A DNA stretch of 64,000 nucleotides, taken from assembly GCF_004122035.1 (NCBI RefSeq), contig NZ_SAXA01000012.1, positions 1 to 64,000 on the forward strand. The letters run 5' to 3'. Source of the stretch: Ancylomarina salipaludis. Its GTDB lineage: Bacteria; Bacteroidota; Bacteroidia; Bacteroidales; Marinifilaceae. A program made the translations under genes and the position numbers. The first letter of the stretch is position 1. Each line of letters opens with the position of its first letter. Below, one piece after another: positions 27,346-37,400 of this stretch. The notes under the pieces are model-generated. The model searched no databases. It had not been told where the DNA came from and saw only the letters and a list, made by a program, of their open reading frames with translations.

Positions 27346-28272
27346 ATGAAACAAAAATTTAGTTATTTATTGATAATAGTGTTTTTTAGCTTATGTCTCA
27401 TTTCTTGCGAAAAGGAAGATGATATACTTCCAACTGAAGATATAGCTATAGAACAACTTTTTAAACCGTCTGTAGATGCACATCCAATGGAAGTCGCACT
27501 ATACGATAAGTATAATGTTTGGGTACGTACTACTTTCGAAAAAGAAACAGATGTTACTAATTCACCTCTTTATAAGGATATTGGACTAAAGACTATTGTA
27601 GCAGTTGATGATGAGTATATTGAGAGTGCTTATAAATATTATTCGACTTTATTAGAAAATTTACCTCCTTCTTTCTGTAAATTGTATTTACCCTCTGAAA
27701 TATTTTTAGTGAAAGAAGCTTCAGGGTATTATGGTGTACAACTTAATGTAAATATTGGACGAAGTCGGTTTGTATCTATGTGGCCTAACTCGAGTCCAAG
27801 AGTGCCGTGGATATCAAGAGAGGAAATTGATTTGGAGGATTATGACGATCATTATTATAAAGATAAAGATCTTGCTTCTGATGTTTGGAGTAAACTTGTA
27901 GATATTAGCGGACAGTTGCTTGATCACTCTATGGATATAGAAAATGCTGGTTGGCCTTATTCTAAAACATATAGAGAAGAGTATTTTAAATTACCTTGGA
28001 GTGAAAGAGGGCCTTTACGTAAAAAAATCGAAGATGAGGGGGGCTTTATTTCTTGGTCAGGAAGTTTGTCTTTTGAGACTGATATAGCTGGGTGGATGAA
28101 ATTAATCATACTTAATTCATATGATACTATTAAGAGTCAGCATTTAGATAAATCTGAAGCTAAGACTAAAAAGTACAAAGCGGTTATAAAGTATTTCAAC
28201 GATTTGGGTTGGGATATTCAGGCTACTGGTAACAAGTATGAGGAATTGAATAACTTACATGGTAATAATTAG
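27346..28272 (+). CDS. Lipoprotein in the metallohydrolase position, no HExxH
   Basis: A protein of 308 residues with a lipobox (CLISCEKED). The ATG at 27346 gives the signal peptide, and a longer frame from 27307 is not needed. It occupies the slot right after SusD that the zinc metallohydrolase has in locus 1. The N-terminal half is similar in layout: an acidic linker after the lipid anchor, an aromatic helix with W and F, then KYYSTLLENLPPSFCKLYLPSEIFLVKEASGYYGV, comparable to ALYKIWIKPY...TYVPKLIYLVG in the enzyme. Where the enzyme has MHHEFAHILHQ this protein has VDISGQLLDH, so the zinc motif is absent. It could be a catalytically dead relative used for binding. The relationship is my inference. 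Confidence 0.6.
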   Translation: MKQKFSYLLIIVFFSLCLISCEKEDDILPTEDIAIEQLFKPSVDAHPMEVALYDKYNVWVRTTFEKETDVTNSPLYKDIGLKTIVAVDDEYIESAYKYYSTLLENLPPSFCKLYLPSEIFLVKEASGYYGVQLNVNIGRSRFVSMWPNSSPRVPWISREEIDLEDYDDHYYKDKDLASDVWSKLVDISGQLLDHSMDIENAGWPYSKTYREEYFKLPWSERGPLRKKIEDEGGFISWSGSLSFETDIAGWMKLIILNSYDTIKSQHLDKSEAKTKKYKAVIKYFNDLGWDIQATGNKYEELNNLHGNN

Positions 28273-28294
28273 TAACTTTTAAAGAGTTACTATT

Positions 28295-28327
28295 GAGTCT
28301 GCCTTTATAAGGCAGACTCCTTTTTTT
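28295..28327 (+). terminator. Terminator after locus 2 susCD part
   Basis: GAGTCTGCC (28295-28303) and GGCAGACTC (28311-28319) pair perfectly and a T7 run follows. Confidence 0.9.
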
Positions 28328-28403
28328 CTACACCGGTAAAATTGCTGGTGAGGGATTTAGGTCCTAAATATTTACTAGAAGTAGATCATCAAAATATAAA
28401 ATT

Positions 28404-29498
28404 ATGAACTATATTAAAATTTTTACAGTAGCATGCTGCATATTATTATTTTCCTGCTCTTTGTCGGAAAATAAAGGCTATAAAATTACCGGAAAAACAA
28501 CCTATTCTGGTAAAGTTTATTTGAACGATACTCAAGGGTATCAAATGATTCCAATAGATTCTGTGGAGATCATGAATGGAGAATTTGTTTTTACAGGTAA
28601 AACAGAAACTTGCGAACACTGTTTTTTAACTTTTGAAAATCAAAAAGGAGCTTTTGGTTTCTTTCTTTCCAATGAGGAGATTGATCTTACAATTTCTGAG
28701 AAGCACCCTTACTTCAGTAAGGTTACAAAGTCGCCTATGAACATGGAGTATCAAGTTTTTACAACTGAGATGAATGACTTAATGGAAAAGCAATCAGCAG
28801 AAAGACGTAAATACTATAATGAACAGAATAAGTCAAAGCAGGATTCCTTATTGAAGATCTTACAAGGATATGGTACAAGGCAAAAAGATTTAGTTAAGTC
28901 TACTTTTGAAAATAATATTGAGAAAACTTATGCTGTAGCTATCTTGGCTCAATACATGAAGAATTCCTACACCCCAATACAATTGGATTCTATTATCAAG
29001 AAAATGCCTGCTTCGTCCTTAAACAACAAAATGGCAAAACAACTGATATCGGAAATTGAAGCAACAAAACGATCTTCCGAAGGCCAAGTTTTTATCAATA
29101 TTGAACAGAAATCTCCCGATGGAAATCTGATTAGCTTGAAAGATATTGTAGCTAATAACAAATGTGTGTTGATCGATTTCTGGGCTTCATGGTGTAGTCC
29201 TTGTATTGCTTCTATGCCCGAATTTAAAAAGTTATATAAGGAATATAAAGATAAAGGCTTTGAAATTTATGCTGTTTCCATTGACGACAAAAAGGAGAAT
29301 TGGCTAAAAGCAATTAAAAACCATGAGCTTTCCTGGATTCATGTTTCAGACCTAAAGGGGTGGAATACTCAAGCGAAAACAGATTATGCGGTAAAAGGTG
29401 TGCCAACGACTGTTCTAATCAATAGGGATGGGATTATAGTAGCAAAAAACCGACATGGTAAAGAGTTGGAAGATAAGATTATTGAGTGCTTAAGATAG
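28404..29498 (+). CDS. TlpA-like thioredoxin lipoprotein with DUF4369-type N terminus
   Basis: A protein of 364 residues with a lipobox (LLFSCSL). The N-terminal ~115 residues form the beta-rich DUF4369 module (YKITGKTTYSGKVYLNDTQGY...), followed by a helical spacer to about residue 220. A TlpA/AhpC thioredoxin domain comes last, with the redox pair in FWASWCSPC (around residue 265) and the cis-Pro loop KGVPTTVLI. It should be a periplasm-facing membrane-anchored thiol-disulfide oxidoreductase. It lies downstream of a terminator, so it may have its own promoter. Confidence 0.88.
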   Translation: MNYIKIFTVACCILLFSCSLSENKGYKITGKTTYSGKVYLNDTQGYQMIPIDSVEIMNGEFVFTGKTETCEHCFLTFENQKGAFGFFLSNEEIDLTISEKHPYFSKVTKSPMNMEYQVFTTEMNDLMEKQSAERRKYYNEQNKSKQDSLLKILQGYGTRQKDLVKSTFENNIEKTYAVAILAQYMKNSYTPIQLDSIIKKMPASSLNNKMAKQLISEIEATKRSSEGQVFINIEQKSPDGNLISLKDIVANNKCVLIDFWASWCSPCIASMPEFKKLYKEYKDKGFEIYAVSIDDKKENWLKAIKNHELSWIHVSDLKGWNTQAKTDYAVKGVPTTVLINRDGIIVAKNRHGKELEDKIIECLR

Positions 29499-29583
29499 TG
29501 TTAGCGAATTTGTTTATTCCGGATCATTTTCTTTAATGGAATTTAAATACGGTAGCCTATGTAGGCTGCAATAAAATATTAAT

Positions 29584-30474
29584 ATGACTTATACAATAAA
29601 ACAAACTTTAATAATATTCACCATTTGTGTTTTTGCTTTTGTTTGTAAAGGTGAAAATACGAATGATAATTTAACTGGTACGTCCAAGAATACGAAGTTG
29701 AATCGAGAGAATTACATAAAGGATAACTATTATATCAATAGCTTAAAGATTAAGATTGCTGAATTTTCTGCTGATAGTAGTACAACTTCGATTAATGAAC
29801 TCATAAGTCAACTCGAGCGGAAGCAGTGTAAAATTAAATTGAGTACAGAGAAATCAAAAACACCCTTCAACTACGATAAGATGAAGCAAAGTGTATTGGC
29901 AATAGGAGAATTGTATAAGTGTAAAAACTGTCCCGCAGGACATATATCTTCAGCTACAGCTTTTGTTATTTCAGAAGATGGTCTTTGTGTCTCCAACTAC
30001 CATGTTTTTGATGTCTTGTCAGAACAGAAGGCAAGTGTAATGGGCTTGGGAGCAATTAATTTTGAGGGAAAAGTATTCAAAATTACAGAAGTTCTGGCTG
30101 CAAATAAAATTAATGATGTATTGATTTTTAAGATTGATACCGAGGGACGGAAGTTAACACCACTACCTTTAAATCAATTGGCATCCATAGGCGATAAGGT
30201 TAAGGTTATTTCACACCCTAAGCGAAAATTTTATGCTTATTCAGAAGGAATTGTTACGAGAAAACATATTCCCTCTGAGACAAATTCGCCTCGTTATACC
30301 ATATCTGCAGATTATGCTCAAGGCTCTAGTGGTGGACCTGTATTTGATAAAAATGGAAATGTGATAGGGGTAATTGAGTCTACTTTATCTTTATATTCTA
30401 GTGATAATCACATACAAATGGTAATGAAAGATATTATTCCGATTCAATGTGTTCTTGATTTAATCTCAGAATAG
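29584..30474 (+). CDS. Secreted trypsin-like serine protease (S1 family)
   Basis: A protein of 296 residues with a signal peptide (about residues 1-23). A polar linker follows, then a chymotrypsin-fold protease domain from about residue 100. The catalytic triad can be read as His140 (SNYHVFD), Asp178 (INDVLIFKID) and Ser249 (QGSSGGPVFDKNGNVIG), as in DegP/HtrA. No PDZ domain follows, so it is shorter than HtrA proteins. Two Cys pairs ahead of the domain (KCKNCPAG) may form a disulfide or redox-sensitive site, notable next to two TlpA-like genes. It lies 85 bases after the preceding thioredoxin gene. Confidence 0.88.
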   Translation: MTYTIKQTLIIFTICVFAFVCKGENTNDNLTGTSKNTKLNRENYIKDNYYINSLKIKIAEFSADSSTTSINELISQLERKQCKIKLSTEKSKTPFNYDKMKQSVLAIGELYKCKNCPAGHISSATAFVISEDGLCVSNYHVFDVLSEQKASVMGLGAINFEGKVFKITEVLAANKINDVLIFKIDTEGRKLTPLPLNQLASIGDKVKVISHPKRKFYAYSEGIVTRKHIPSETNSPRYTISADYAQGSSGGPVFDKNGNVIGVIESTLSLYSSDNHIQMVMKDIIPIQCVLDLISE

Positions 30475-30573
30475 AAATACAGTGGTATAAAGTATGAAAA
30501 TCTGAACAATGTTATAGGAGTTGTTTTATGCGCACTTCTGGTGATTATTGGAAGTGATAATTTTAAAAAAAAC

Positions 30574-31902
30574 ATGTATAAAATTATAGTTGTCATTTGT
30601 CTTTCTCTAACGATTCTATCTTGTGATTCTGAGGATAAGACAGTGTATTTAAAGGGGAAATTGGAAAATTTCGGGGATGAGGTTTTCATGTCAAAAGAAA
30701 CTCCGGATGGGATTTTCTTAAAAGAAGGGATTATTCTTAAACCCAATGCCCAAAATAGGTTTGAAATAAGTTTTGAGTTAGACAAACCAAGCTACTACAG
30801 GTTAGGACGCAATACTCTTTATCTATCGCCGGGTGATAATCTGGAAGTTTACTGTGATTATCATGATCCTAAGGCTGCAAAATTTACAGGAAGTGGATCG
30901 GATGCCTGCTATTATCTTTGTGCAAAACCTTTTCCTAAAGGAGGGTCGTTTTTAGAGGCTGGAAAGATGATTGTGGGTGATCCGGATTTAGCGGAAGTTT
31001 TAAAACGATTGGATGATAAGGTGAAAAAAAGGTTGTTGGAATTAGACAAGACCCCGAATCTTAGTGATTTGTTCAAAAAGTTGGAGCGGGGAAGAGTGAT
31101 GTTTGATGCGGCTAATACTTTGTTTTCTTATGCAGGATATGCTTCATGGATAAAGAAACTTTCGGAAGAAGATGCGAAAGTATTGCAGAAGAATGCAGAT
31201 GATTTTTTCCAAAATGCCATTAAGGATTATCTGATAGGAGGTGGAGATGTTGATTTTCTGCAATTAGATGTATATCGCGACATATGTTCTTCTTGTGTTA
31301 AGATATTAGGTGTTGAGAATGTCGATCAGGATGTTGTGGATTATTTGGAAACCAAGAGTTTGCTTGGTCAGTTGTTAAGTAGCGGACCAGTAGCTGAGCT
31401 TGTAGATCAGAAATTAAAAACCATTGATAAAATAAAAAATGACAGATACAAAGCGGTTATAGAAAAAGCTTTTCAGAAATATGATTCGTTGTTACCCGGA
31501 CAAAAGGCGCCAGAATTAACATTTCAAACCAAAGAAGGAAAAGTTGTTAAATTGTCTGATTATAAAGGTAAAATGGTCGTGATTGATATTTGGGCCACTT
31601 GGTGTGGTCCTTGTGTTAAAGAATCTCCTTATTTTGAGAAATTGGCCGAAAGACACAAAGATTATAACATAGAGTTTCTTGCCATTAGTATTGATTCCAA
31701 TAAAAAAGTATGGGAGAGATATTTGGAAAAGCATCCTAAGACGACCAAGCAATTCATCACCAATAGAACTGCATTTGCACCTTATTTAATTCATGGAATT
31801 CCACGTTTTATGGTATTCGATAGTAAAGGACTAATTGTAGATGCATTTGCAGCTCGTCCATCCAGTATGGAATTGGATGAGTTGATTCGAAGCAAACTGT
31901 AA
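30574..31902 (+). CDS. TlpA-like thioredoxin lipoprotein (paralogue A)
   Basis: A protein of 442 residues. The ATG at 30574 gives the signal peptide and lipobox (ILSCDSED); an upstream GTG at 30541 is less likely. The N-terminal beta module is followed by a long helical region (about 130-300). A C-terminal thioredoxin domain carries WATWCGPCVKESPYFEKL and the cis-Pro strand HGIPRFMVFD. It is clearly paralogous along its whole length to 54841-56202 in locus 3 (shared LGRNTLYL.PG.NLEVY, KPFPK.GSFL.AG, GIPRFMVFD, DAFA.RPS). It is probably a periplasmic disulfide reductase serving locus 2 cargo. A fragment of a DsbD-N-like gene begins three bases after its stop. Confidence 0.88.
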   Translation: MYKIIVVICLSLTILSCDSEDKTVYLKGKLENFGDEVFMSKETPDGIFLKEGIILKPNAQNRFEISFELDKPSYYRLGRNTLYLSPGDNLEVYCDYHDPKAAKFTGSGSDACYYLCAKPFPKGGSFLEAGKMIVGDPDLAEVLKRLDDKVKKRLLELDKTPNLSDLFKKLERGRVMFDAANTLFSYAGYASWIKKLSEEDAKVLQKNADDFFQNAIKDYLIGGGDVDFLQLDVYRDICSSCVKILGVENVDQDVVDYLETKSLLGQLLSSGPVAELVDQKLKTIDKIKNDRYKAVIEKAFQKYDSLLPGQKAPELTFQTKEGKVVKLSDYKGKMVVIDIWATWCGPCVKESPYFEKLAERHKDYNIEFLAISIDSNKKVWERYLEKHPKTTKQFITNRTAFAPYLIHGIPRFMVFDSKGLIVDAFAARPSSMELDELIRSKL

Positions 31903-31905
31903 GTG

Positions 31906-32034
31906 ATTGAAATAAAAGGATTGAGCCTGTCGGTAAAGATTGTTGGAACATTTGTTTTTCAGTCGTGCTCGGATGAAAGTGGTCAGTGTGTGATGGGGAA
32001 CGACGAGTTTGATTTGACTTACCCAGGCAAATAA
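31906..32034 (+). pseudogene. C-terminal fragment of a DsbD-N-like gene
   Basis: Reading from 31906 gives 42 codons and a stop that match the end of the 18902-19375 protein: VKIVGTFVFQSCSDESGQCVMGNDEFDLTYP here against LKIVGTFDFQSCSDESGQCVMGDDEFDLTYP there. There is no start codon of its own in proper context (a GTG at 31903 touches the preceding stop) and the first ~115 codons are missing. It is a truncated duplicate left behind the TlpA gene. Confidence 0.85.
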
Positions 32035-32056
32035 ATCAAATTCCTTTAAGATATAA

Positions 32057-32082
32057 GCCATCCTTCGGGGTGGCCTTTTTTT
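32057..32082 (+). terminator. Terminator
   Basis: GCCATCC and GGGTGGC pair over a TTC-type loop, with a T8 run after it. It ends the 30574 gene and its trailing fragment. The near-identical stem at 59896 ends the serine hydrolase gene. Confidence 0.88.
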
Positions 32083-32252
32083 TAGGTCTATGGTTTAGAA
32101 TTGTTGGGTTCCGAGAATTTTTATGAGGAGGAAATGTGTATTTTTTAATTTTTCATTCACCCATTTTGATATTTTAGGGGTCTTATAAGTATATTAAGAT
32201 ATCTTTATCTTCAATATAATTTGTATTATGAAACCTAAACCCGAATTAGAAT

Positions 32253-33368
32253 ATGAAAAATGAAATCTCTTGTAAAAGAATCAATGGATTGTCTTCATTA
32301 GTAGGCAATACGCCATTGTTGGCTATTGAATTTGAATATAAAAACAGCATCAGAACCATTTATGCTAAAGCAGAGTATTTGAATATGACGGGTAGTATTA
32401 AAGACCGCATGGCCTTTCATATTATTCAAAAAGCTTACACTCTGGGCAAACTTAAAGAGGGGGATCGAATTATTGAAGCCACTAGTGGAAATACAGGAAT
32501 TGCATTTTCGGGTATTGGTCGGGCAATGGGACATCCTGTAACGATATTTATGCCGGATTGGATGAGCCAGGAAAGAATTAATCTAATGAAAAGTTATGGG
32601 GCCGATATTCGTTTGGTTAGCAAAGAAGAAGGCGGTTTCCTGGGCAGTATCGAGATGGCTAATAATTTGGCTGCTGAAGATGAAAAAACATTTTTACCCT
32701 TGCAGTTCTCTAATGGCGATAATTGTGAAGCACATTACAACACAACAGCTCCTGAATTATGGTGGCAACTACAATACCGAAATCTGACTCCTGATGCTTT
32801 TGTTGCAGGTGTTGGTACAGGTGGAACTGTTATGGGAGTAGGGCAATATTTAAAGGAACAAAATCCGCAAATTAAAGTTCACCCCTTAGAGCCTTCGAAT
32901 TCACCGACTATGTCAACCGGACATAAAGTGGGTAAGCATAGAATTCAGGGAATTTCAGACGAGTTTATTCCCTCAATTGTAAAGTTGGATCAACTGGACG
33001 ATATTGTGAGTGTTGATGATGGCGATGCGATTATTATGGCTCAAAAGTTATCATCAATGTTGGGGCTTGGTGTGGGCATCTCATCCGGAGCAAACTTTTT
33101 AGGAGCTCTGAAAATTCAGGACGAATTAGGTCCTGATTCTGTTGTGGTGACCGTGTTTGCAGATGACAATAAAAAATACTTAAGTACTGACTTGATGAGA
33201 GATGAACCCGTAAAAGAGGCGTTTATGGCACCGGAGGTTGACTTGAAAAAGTTCAGAGCATTTAAGCGCGTTTGCCACACTTGCTGTGATCCTTTGGATT
33301 GTGTTGAATCCACATTTGAAACAAGTTACGAAATGGTTAAATTGCCCAATTGTCCAAGACGAAATTAA
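32253..33368 (+). CDS. Cysteine synthase-family PLP enzyme with Cys-rich tail
   Basis: A protein of 371 residues. It has the fold-type II PLP layout of O-acetylserine sulfhydrylase / cystathionine beta-synthase. SIKDR carries the Schiff-base lysine (Lys50), and SGNTG (about 80), GTGGT (about 180) and SSGAN (about 270) bind the phosphate and substrate. It would make cysteine from an activated serine and sulfide, or run a related beta-replacement. Unlike ordinary CysK (about 310 residues) it has about 50 extra C-terminal residues with [10 protein letters not shown] and a later C, possibly a metal or redox site. It is a single gene with no other cysteine-biosynthesis genes nearby. Confidence 0.85.
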   Translation: MKNEISCKRINGLSSLVGNTPLLAIEFEYKNSIRTIYAKAEYLNMTGSIKDRMAFHIIQKAYTLGKLKEGDRIIEATSGNTGIAFSGIGRAMGHPVTIFMPDWMSQERINLMKSYGADIRLVSKEEGGFLGSIEMANNLAAEDEKTFLPLQFSNGDNCEAHYNTTAPELWWQLQYRNLTPDAFVAGVGTGGTVMGVGQYLKEQNPQIKVHPLEPSNSPTMSTGHKVGKHRIQGISDEFIPSIVKLDQLDDIVSVDDGDAIIMAQKLSSMLGLGVGISSGANFLGALKIQDELGPDSVVVTVFADDNKKYLSTDLMRDEPVKEAFMAPEVDLKKFRAFKRVCHTCCDPLDCVESTFETSYEMVKLPNCPRRN

Positions 33369-33629
33369 TTTAAAGATGATTTAACTTGAATTTAAACGTT
33401 TGGTAAGTATGTTAAAAAAGGAAGTTTGTATTTTTGATATTGCAGGTTTTATTAGAGATTAAAATCTTTAATTGTTTTTTTTTCTTTATCAAATTTTACA
33501 AGCCTTTAATATAGGGAAAGCAAACATTTCGTGGAGCGGGACAAAGAGATGCCAGGTTTTCATTTTTGTGAGGCAAGGGATTGTTTATTTTTAGATTTTT
33601 ATAAAATAGTTAGTCACTAATTTTAATTT

Positions 33630-34085
33630 ATGAAACACTTAACCCCATTAAAAAAAAGTGCTTTTCTTTTAGTTTTGCTTCCGATATTTGGTTTTGTAAA
33701 TATCCCTAAGCAGAATATCGATAAGCTTTCGCCCAAAATTGAATTGAATAGTCCTGGTGAACGTTTAGAAGTTGTACGAGGTGGGCATATGCAAATTAAA
33801 GCTTTTTTGCAAGATGATCAGGAGCTTGATTCGTACCGCTTGATGATTACCAAAGGCGGCATTGATTCGTATCAATTTGCTGACGCATTCTCGAGCTACC
33901 ATCAAAAGGATGCTCATGGTAATGCCTTACCTATAATTAGTGGTTCGAAAACTCAGCTTTTAGACTTTTACATTAAAGTTGATGCGAATGCTATTGTTGG
34001 GGATTATTGTCTGACTTTATTTCTGAAAGATAAGGCGGGAAATGAACAAAAAGTTGAACGATTCTTTAATGTTTGTTGTTATTAA
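33630..34085 (+). CDS. Secreted Ig-like protein, DUF4625-like
   Basis: A protein of 151 residues with a hydrophobic N terminus (residues 9-24) that should serve as a signal peptide. The rest is a single beta-sandwich: PKIELNSPGERLEVVRGGHMQIKAFLQDDQELDSYRLMI at the start and GDYCLTLFLKDKAGNEQKVERFFNVCC at the end. This is the arrangement of DUF4625 domains, often found as surface accessory proteins in Bacteroidota. The terminal Cys pair could form a disulfide with the Cys of the last-but-one strand. It is a single gene with no close partner. Confidence 0.65.
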   Translation: MKHLTPLKKSAFLLVLLPIFGFVNIPKQNIDKLSPKIELNSPGERLEVVRGGHMQIKAFLQDDQELDSYRLMITKGGIDSYQFADAFSSYHQKDAHGNALPIISGSKTQLLDFYIKVDANAIVGDYCLTLFLKDKAGNEQKVERFFNVCCY

Positions 34086-34157
34086 AAAAAAGAAGTTGTA
34101 AAACGCCAAGTTTCCTTAGTGTATAACTTTCTGGGGGGCAGTGCAATACAGAGGTGT

Positions 34158-34183
34158 TTTTTTTGTTCACCTAAGTTTAGAAA
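34158..34183. repeat. 26-bp exact repeat, copy 1
   Basis: A T7 run followed by GTTCACCTAAGTTTAGAAA. The same 26 bases occur at 56279-56304, there forming the T-tail of a terminator and the DNA after it. Confidence 0.75.
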
Positions 34184-34231
34184 TAGAATTTGGAGTTGAA
34201 ATCAGTATAGATCAAACCAATACAGGTTATC

Positions 34232-34263
34232 GGCCGGCTTTTTTTCGAAAGAGCTGGCCTTTT
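34232..34263 (+). terminator. Terminator-like stem after the DUF4625-like gene
   Basis: GGCCGGCT and AGCTGGCC pair with one mismatch, with a second inner TTTTCGAAA pairing, and a TTTT tail follows. Confidence 0.6.
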
Positions 34264-34345
34264 AATTTGTGAGATAGCTCATCATACTAAGCTCAGTCGA
34301 AGCAAAAACTTAAGATTAAACTCTACATGTTAATATCAGAATATG

Positions 34346-34385
34346 AAAAAAAAAGTCTGCAAGCCTCTGTGAGTTTTGCAGACTT
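34346..34385 (-). terminator. Terminator of the AsmA gene
   Basis: AAGTCTGCAA (34353-34362) pairs with TTGCAGACTT (34376-34385). Read on the minus strand the stem is followed by a run of T, so it ends the reverse operon. Confidence 0.85.
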
Positions 34386-34412
34386 TATGATTCAGTTTAA
34401 AAGAGTGATAAT

Positions 34413-37400
34413 CTATTCAATTGGTTTGACATTCTCCTTAAGCGATTCTGAAATCAGTTTCTTCAAACGTAAGGTTTGCGCCTCCAGTGCACCTTGTTTT
34501 TTCGGATTGTACAGATGTTTATACTGACAAGGAACAAGCTTATATTTCAAATCGTCCACGCTGCCGCTGATATTGAGTCCTAATCTCACGGGCAGTGGCG
34601 TATCGGTGACCGATATGTGGTAGTTAAAGCGATTATCCATGGTATGACGTCCTGAAATAACAGCTTTATAATTGTCCATCACAATCAGGAAAGGGTATAA
34701 ATCAATTTCATCCTTAAAGAGCGTCATCTCAACACTCAGGCTATCGATTACATTCTCTGTTTTTTTCTTAAACATCAGTTTATTGGCAATCATGTCGAAT
34801 GTTTCGGTATCCATCAGGGTGAGTTCCTGTCCCTGAAAAGCCGCCGCCCCCCGAATGGTAGATTGTTTAAGAGAATAATCGCTCTTCAGATAGGTTTCTC
34901 CGGCCAAATGGAACTCGCCTTTCCCCTTGAATGATTTCAGCATGGGAACGATGGTGTCAACCGAAGGAATCAGTTCAATAAGCTCAGCAACATCAATATC
35001 TAAAAGATGAAAGTCGATGCCGCTAAAAAGGTGGTTTTTTCTGTCGGAACGGTAGATGGCCGTCAACTGCATATTGGCAGCCTTGCTTGTAAAACCCATT
35101 TGGTCCAGAACAAGGGTCCCATCCTTAACACTTAGCCCTCCTTTAATGTTTTCGATGATATTATCATTGACGATGGTCTGATCAATACTGGTATTTAATC
35201 GAATTTCAACCCCTTTGGGAACCATAAAAGGATCATCTTCGGCTGCAGGGGCCTCATTGCTCACCAGGCTCGTATCCTGACTTCCCATACCGTTAAAAAT
35301 ATCCATCAGTTCATAAACATTGGTGTGTTTAGAAACCAAATTAAATTCCCCTTTAAGCAAGGCTTGCTCCTTAAGGTAGTTCGAAATGTCGGTTAGCTGG
35401 CCGCTAAGGCTAAAGTCGGAATCCCCCAAAATCAAATCGGCTTTCTCAATCAGCATGCTGTCGGGATTAAGCGTAAACGCTATGTTTGGAATTTGCCCCT
35501 TCAGCTGTTTTCCCAAGTCGTAAATGGCATCAGAGAAACGGATGGCCACCTCGGGCTGCCATTTCAGCATAACATTATTTTGCGAGTCGTCGTATTTCAA
35601 ATTGGTTTTGGCATACAGCTCTTTGGCATCGAACAGAGTCGAGTCTTTGCTGGCGATAATCATCTCCTGACTATTCAGTGTAGAACGAATCTGAGCAATC
35701 TCGTGTTTGGCTTTAAGTTCCGGCGCATAGTCCAATTGTCCCTGGGCATGACTGGCTCTAAGCGATAAGGTGTCGAGGGTAGCACAAAGGCTGCCAAATT
35801 TAAACTGACAGGACGATAGGGGAGCAGAAAGGCCTTTTGTCGGTTGGTTGATGTCGAGAGTAAGCTCGAGATTCTCCGTTACCGCACCCATTGTTGGCGA
35901 CATGCTGATATCAAATATGGGGGCATCAAGTTTGATATTGGCAAACTTAAGTTTCTTGTCAGCTCTGTTTTGGCTGGGTAGGTTCAGCTTAATGTTTGCA
36001 GAAGGCAGCTTCACTTTGATACTATCCGCATAACTGGCATAAAAATCCCGGGTATCGAAATCGCCTGTTAAAAAAATACGGTGATAGGCCTCCTGATCCA
36101 AATCCGACTGAGAGAATCGGGCATGCAGATTACCATTAAGCAAACCCCGAACATTGATGTTTTGATCTTTAGGGATAAATGCTTTGAAATCGGCTAATTT
36201 AAAATCACCCTTCGAATAGATATCGTAGACCGGGCTTTCCAACATGTTTGAAATTTCCCCTTTTACAGAAACACGGCTCTGCGCTATTTGGGCAGAACTG
36301 CTGTTTATGGTCAGAGACGAATTCTGATTTTTATTCAGATCCACTTTGGTCGACATGGATAATTGAATGTCCGTCACAGTAGGATAGCCGGCGTATTTAA
36401 TTTCGCCCTTATCATATTTTATATTGGCATTGATAAGGGGCAGACTCGTGTCAGACAAAAGCCCTTTGACTGATCCTGAAACCTGTGCATCGCCTTTAGC
36501 TGTCAGATCGTTTAGAGGGGCGGAATAGGCTTTAGGAACCAGAGCGATGAGTTTCTCAAGATTCAGTGTATTACTCGAGTATTTGATGTCAGTTGACAAG
36601 TCATAATTTTTAAGGAGCTTGACCAAACCACTAAATAAGACTTCATGCTCATTGTTGACAATGAGTTTCCCCTCTTTAAAATTATAGCTGTTTTCGGATA
36701 GTTTGGCATTAAAAGGCAAATGGGTATCCAGTTTCATCTCTGATATAAGGGGATCACCAGCCATAGAAATCGTCATGCCCTGACAAAGCAGTTTTACATC
36801 GGAATGGAACAGGTTTTGGTCATTTGCCTTTGATTTCATCTTCAGATCACAGTTGCGGGCATGAACATAAAGAGCCATTGAGTCGGATGTTGTAAACAGC
36901 AAGCGATTCAATTGCATATCCAAAGCCAAAGACTGATTCGCCTTGTTGTATTGCAAACCGAGCTTGGCATTCAGGTTGCTAATTTCAGCCTTTCTGAATG
37001 TTGACGCATCGGTATACCTGGCATTACAGTTCTTAAATTCCACATGACTCATATCCATATCACCCAAGGACGAAGCCTCAGAATCAGCTTCAGTAGAATC
37101 GGAATCGCTTTTTAAAATATCGAAATTGGAGTGCCCATGAGAGTCTATTTTGAAATTCAAATAGGCATTTTCAACAAAAAAGGGATCCAGCTTGATGTTG
37201 CCGTTCCATAAGTAGGACATCACATTTATCGAGGCAAAACACCTGGGGGTGTAAAGAAGCGTATCCGTTTTCGAAGCATTTGTTTTCTCTGTCAAACAGA
37301 GATTCGTAAGCTCAATCCCAAAAAACGGATAGCTACTAAAAAAAGTGGGTTCAATTTTTTCGATTGTCGTGTGGCAGGTCAAATAGGTTTTTGCCTGTTT

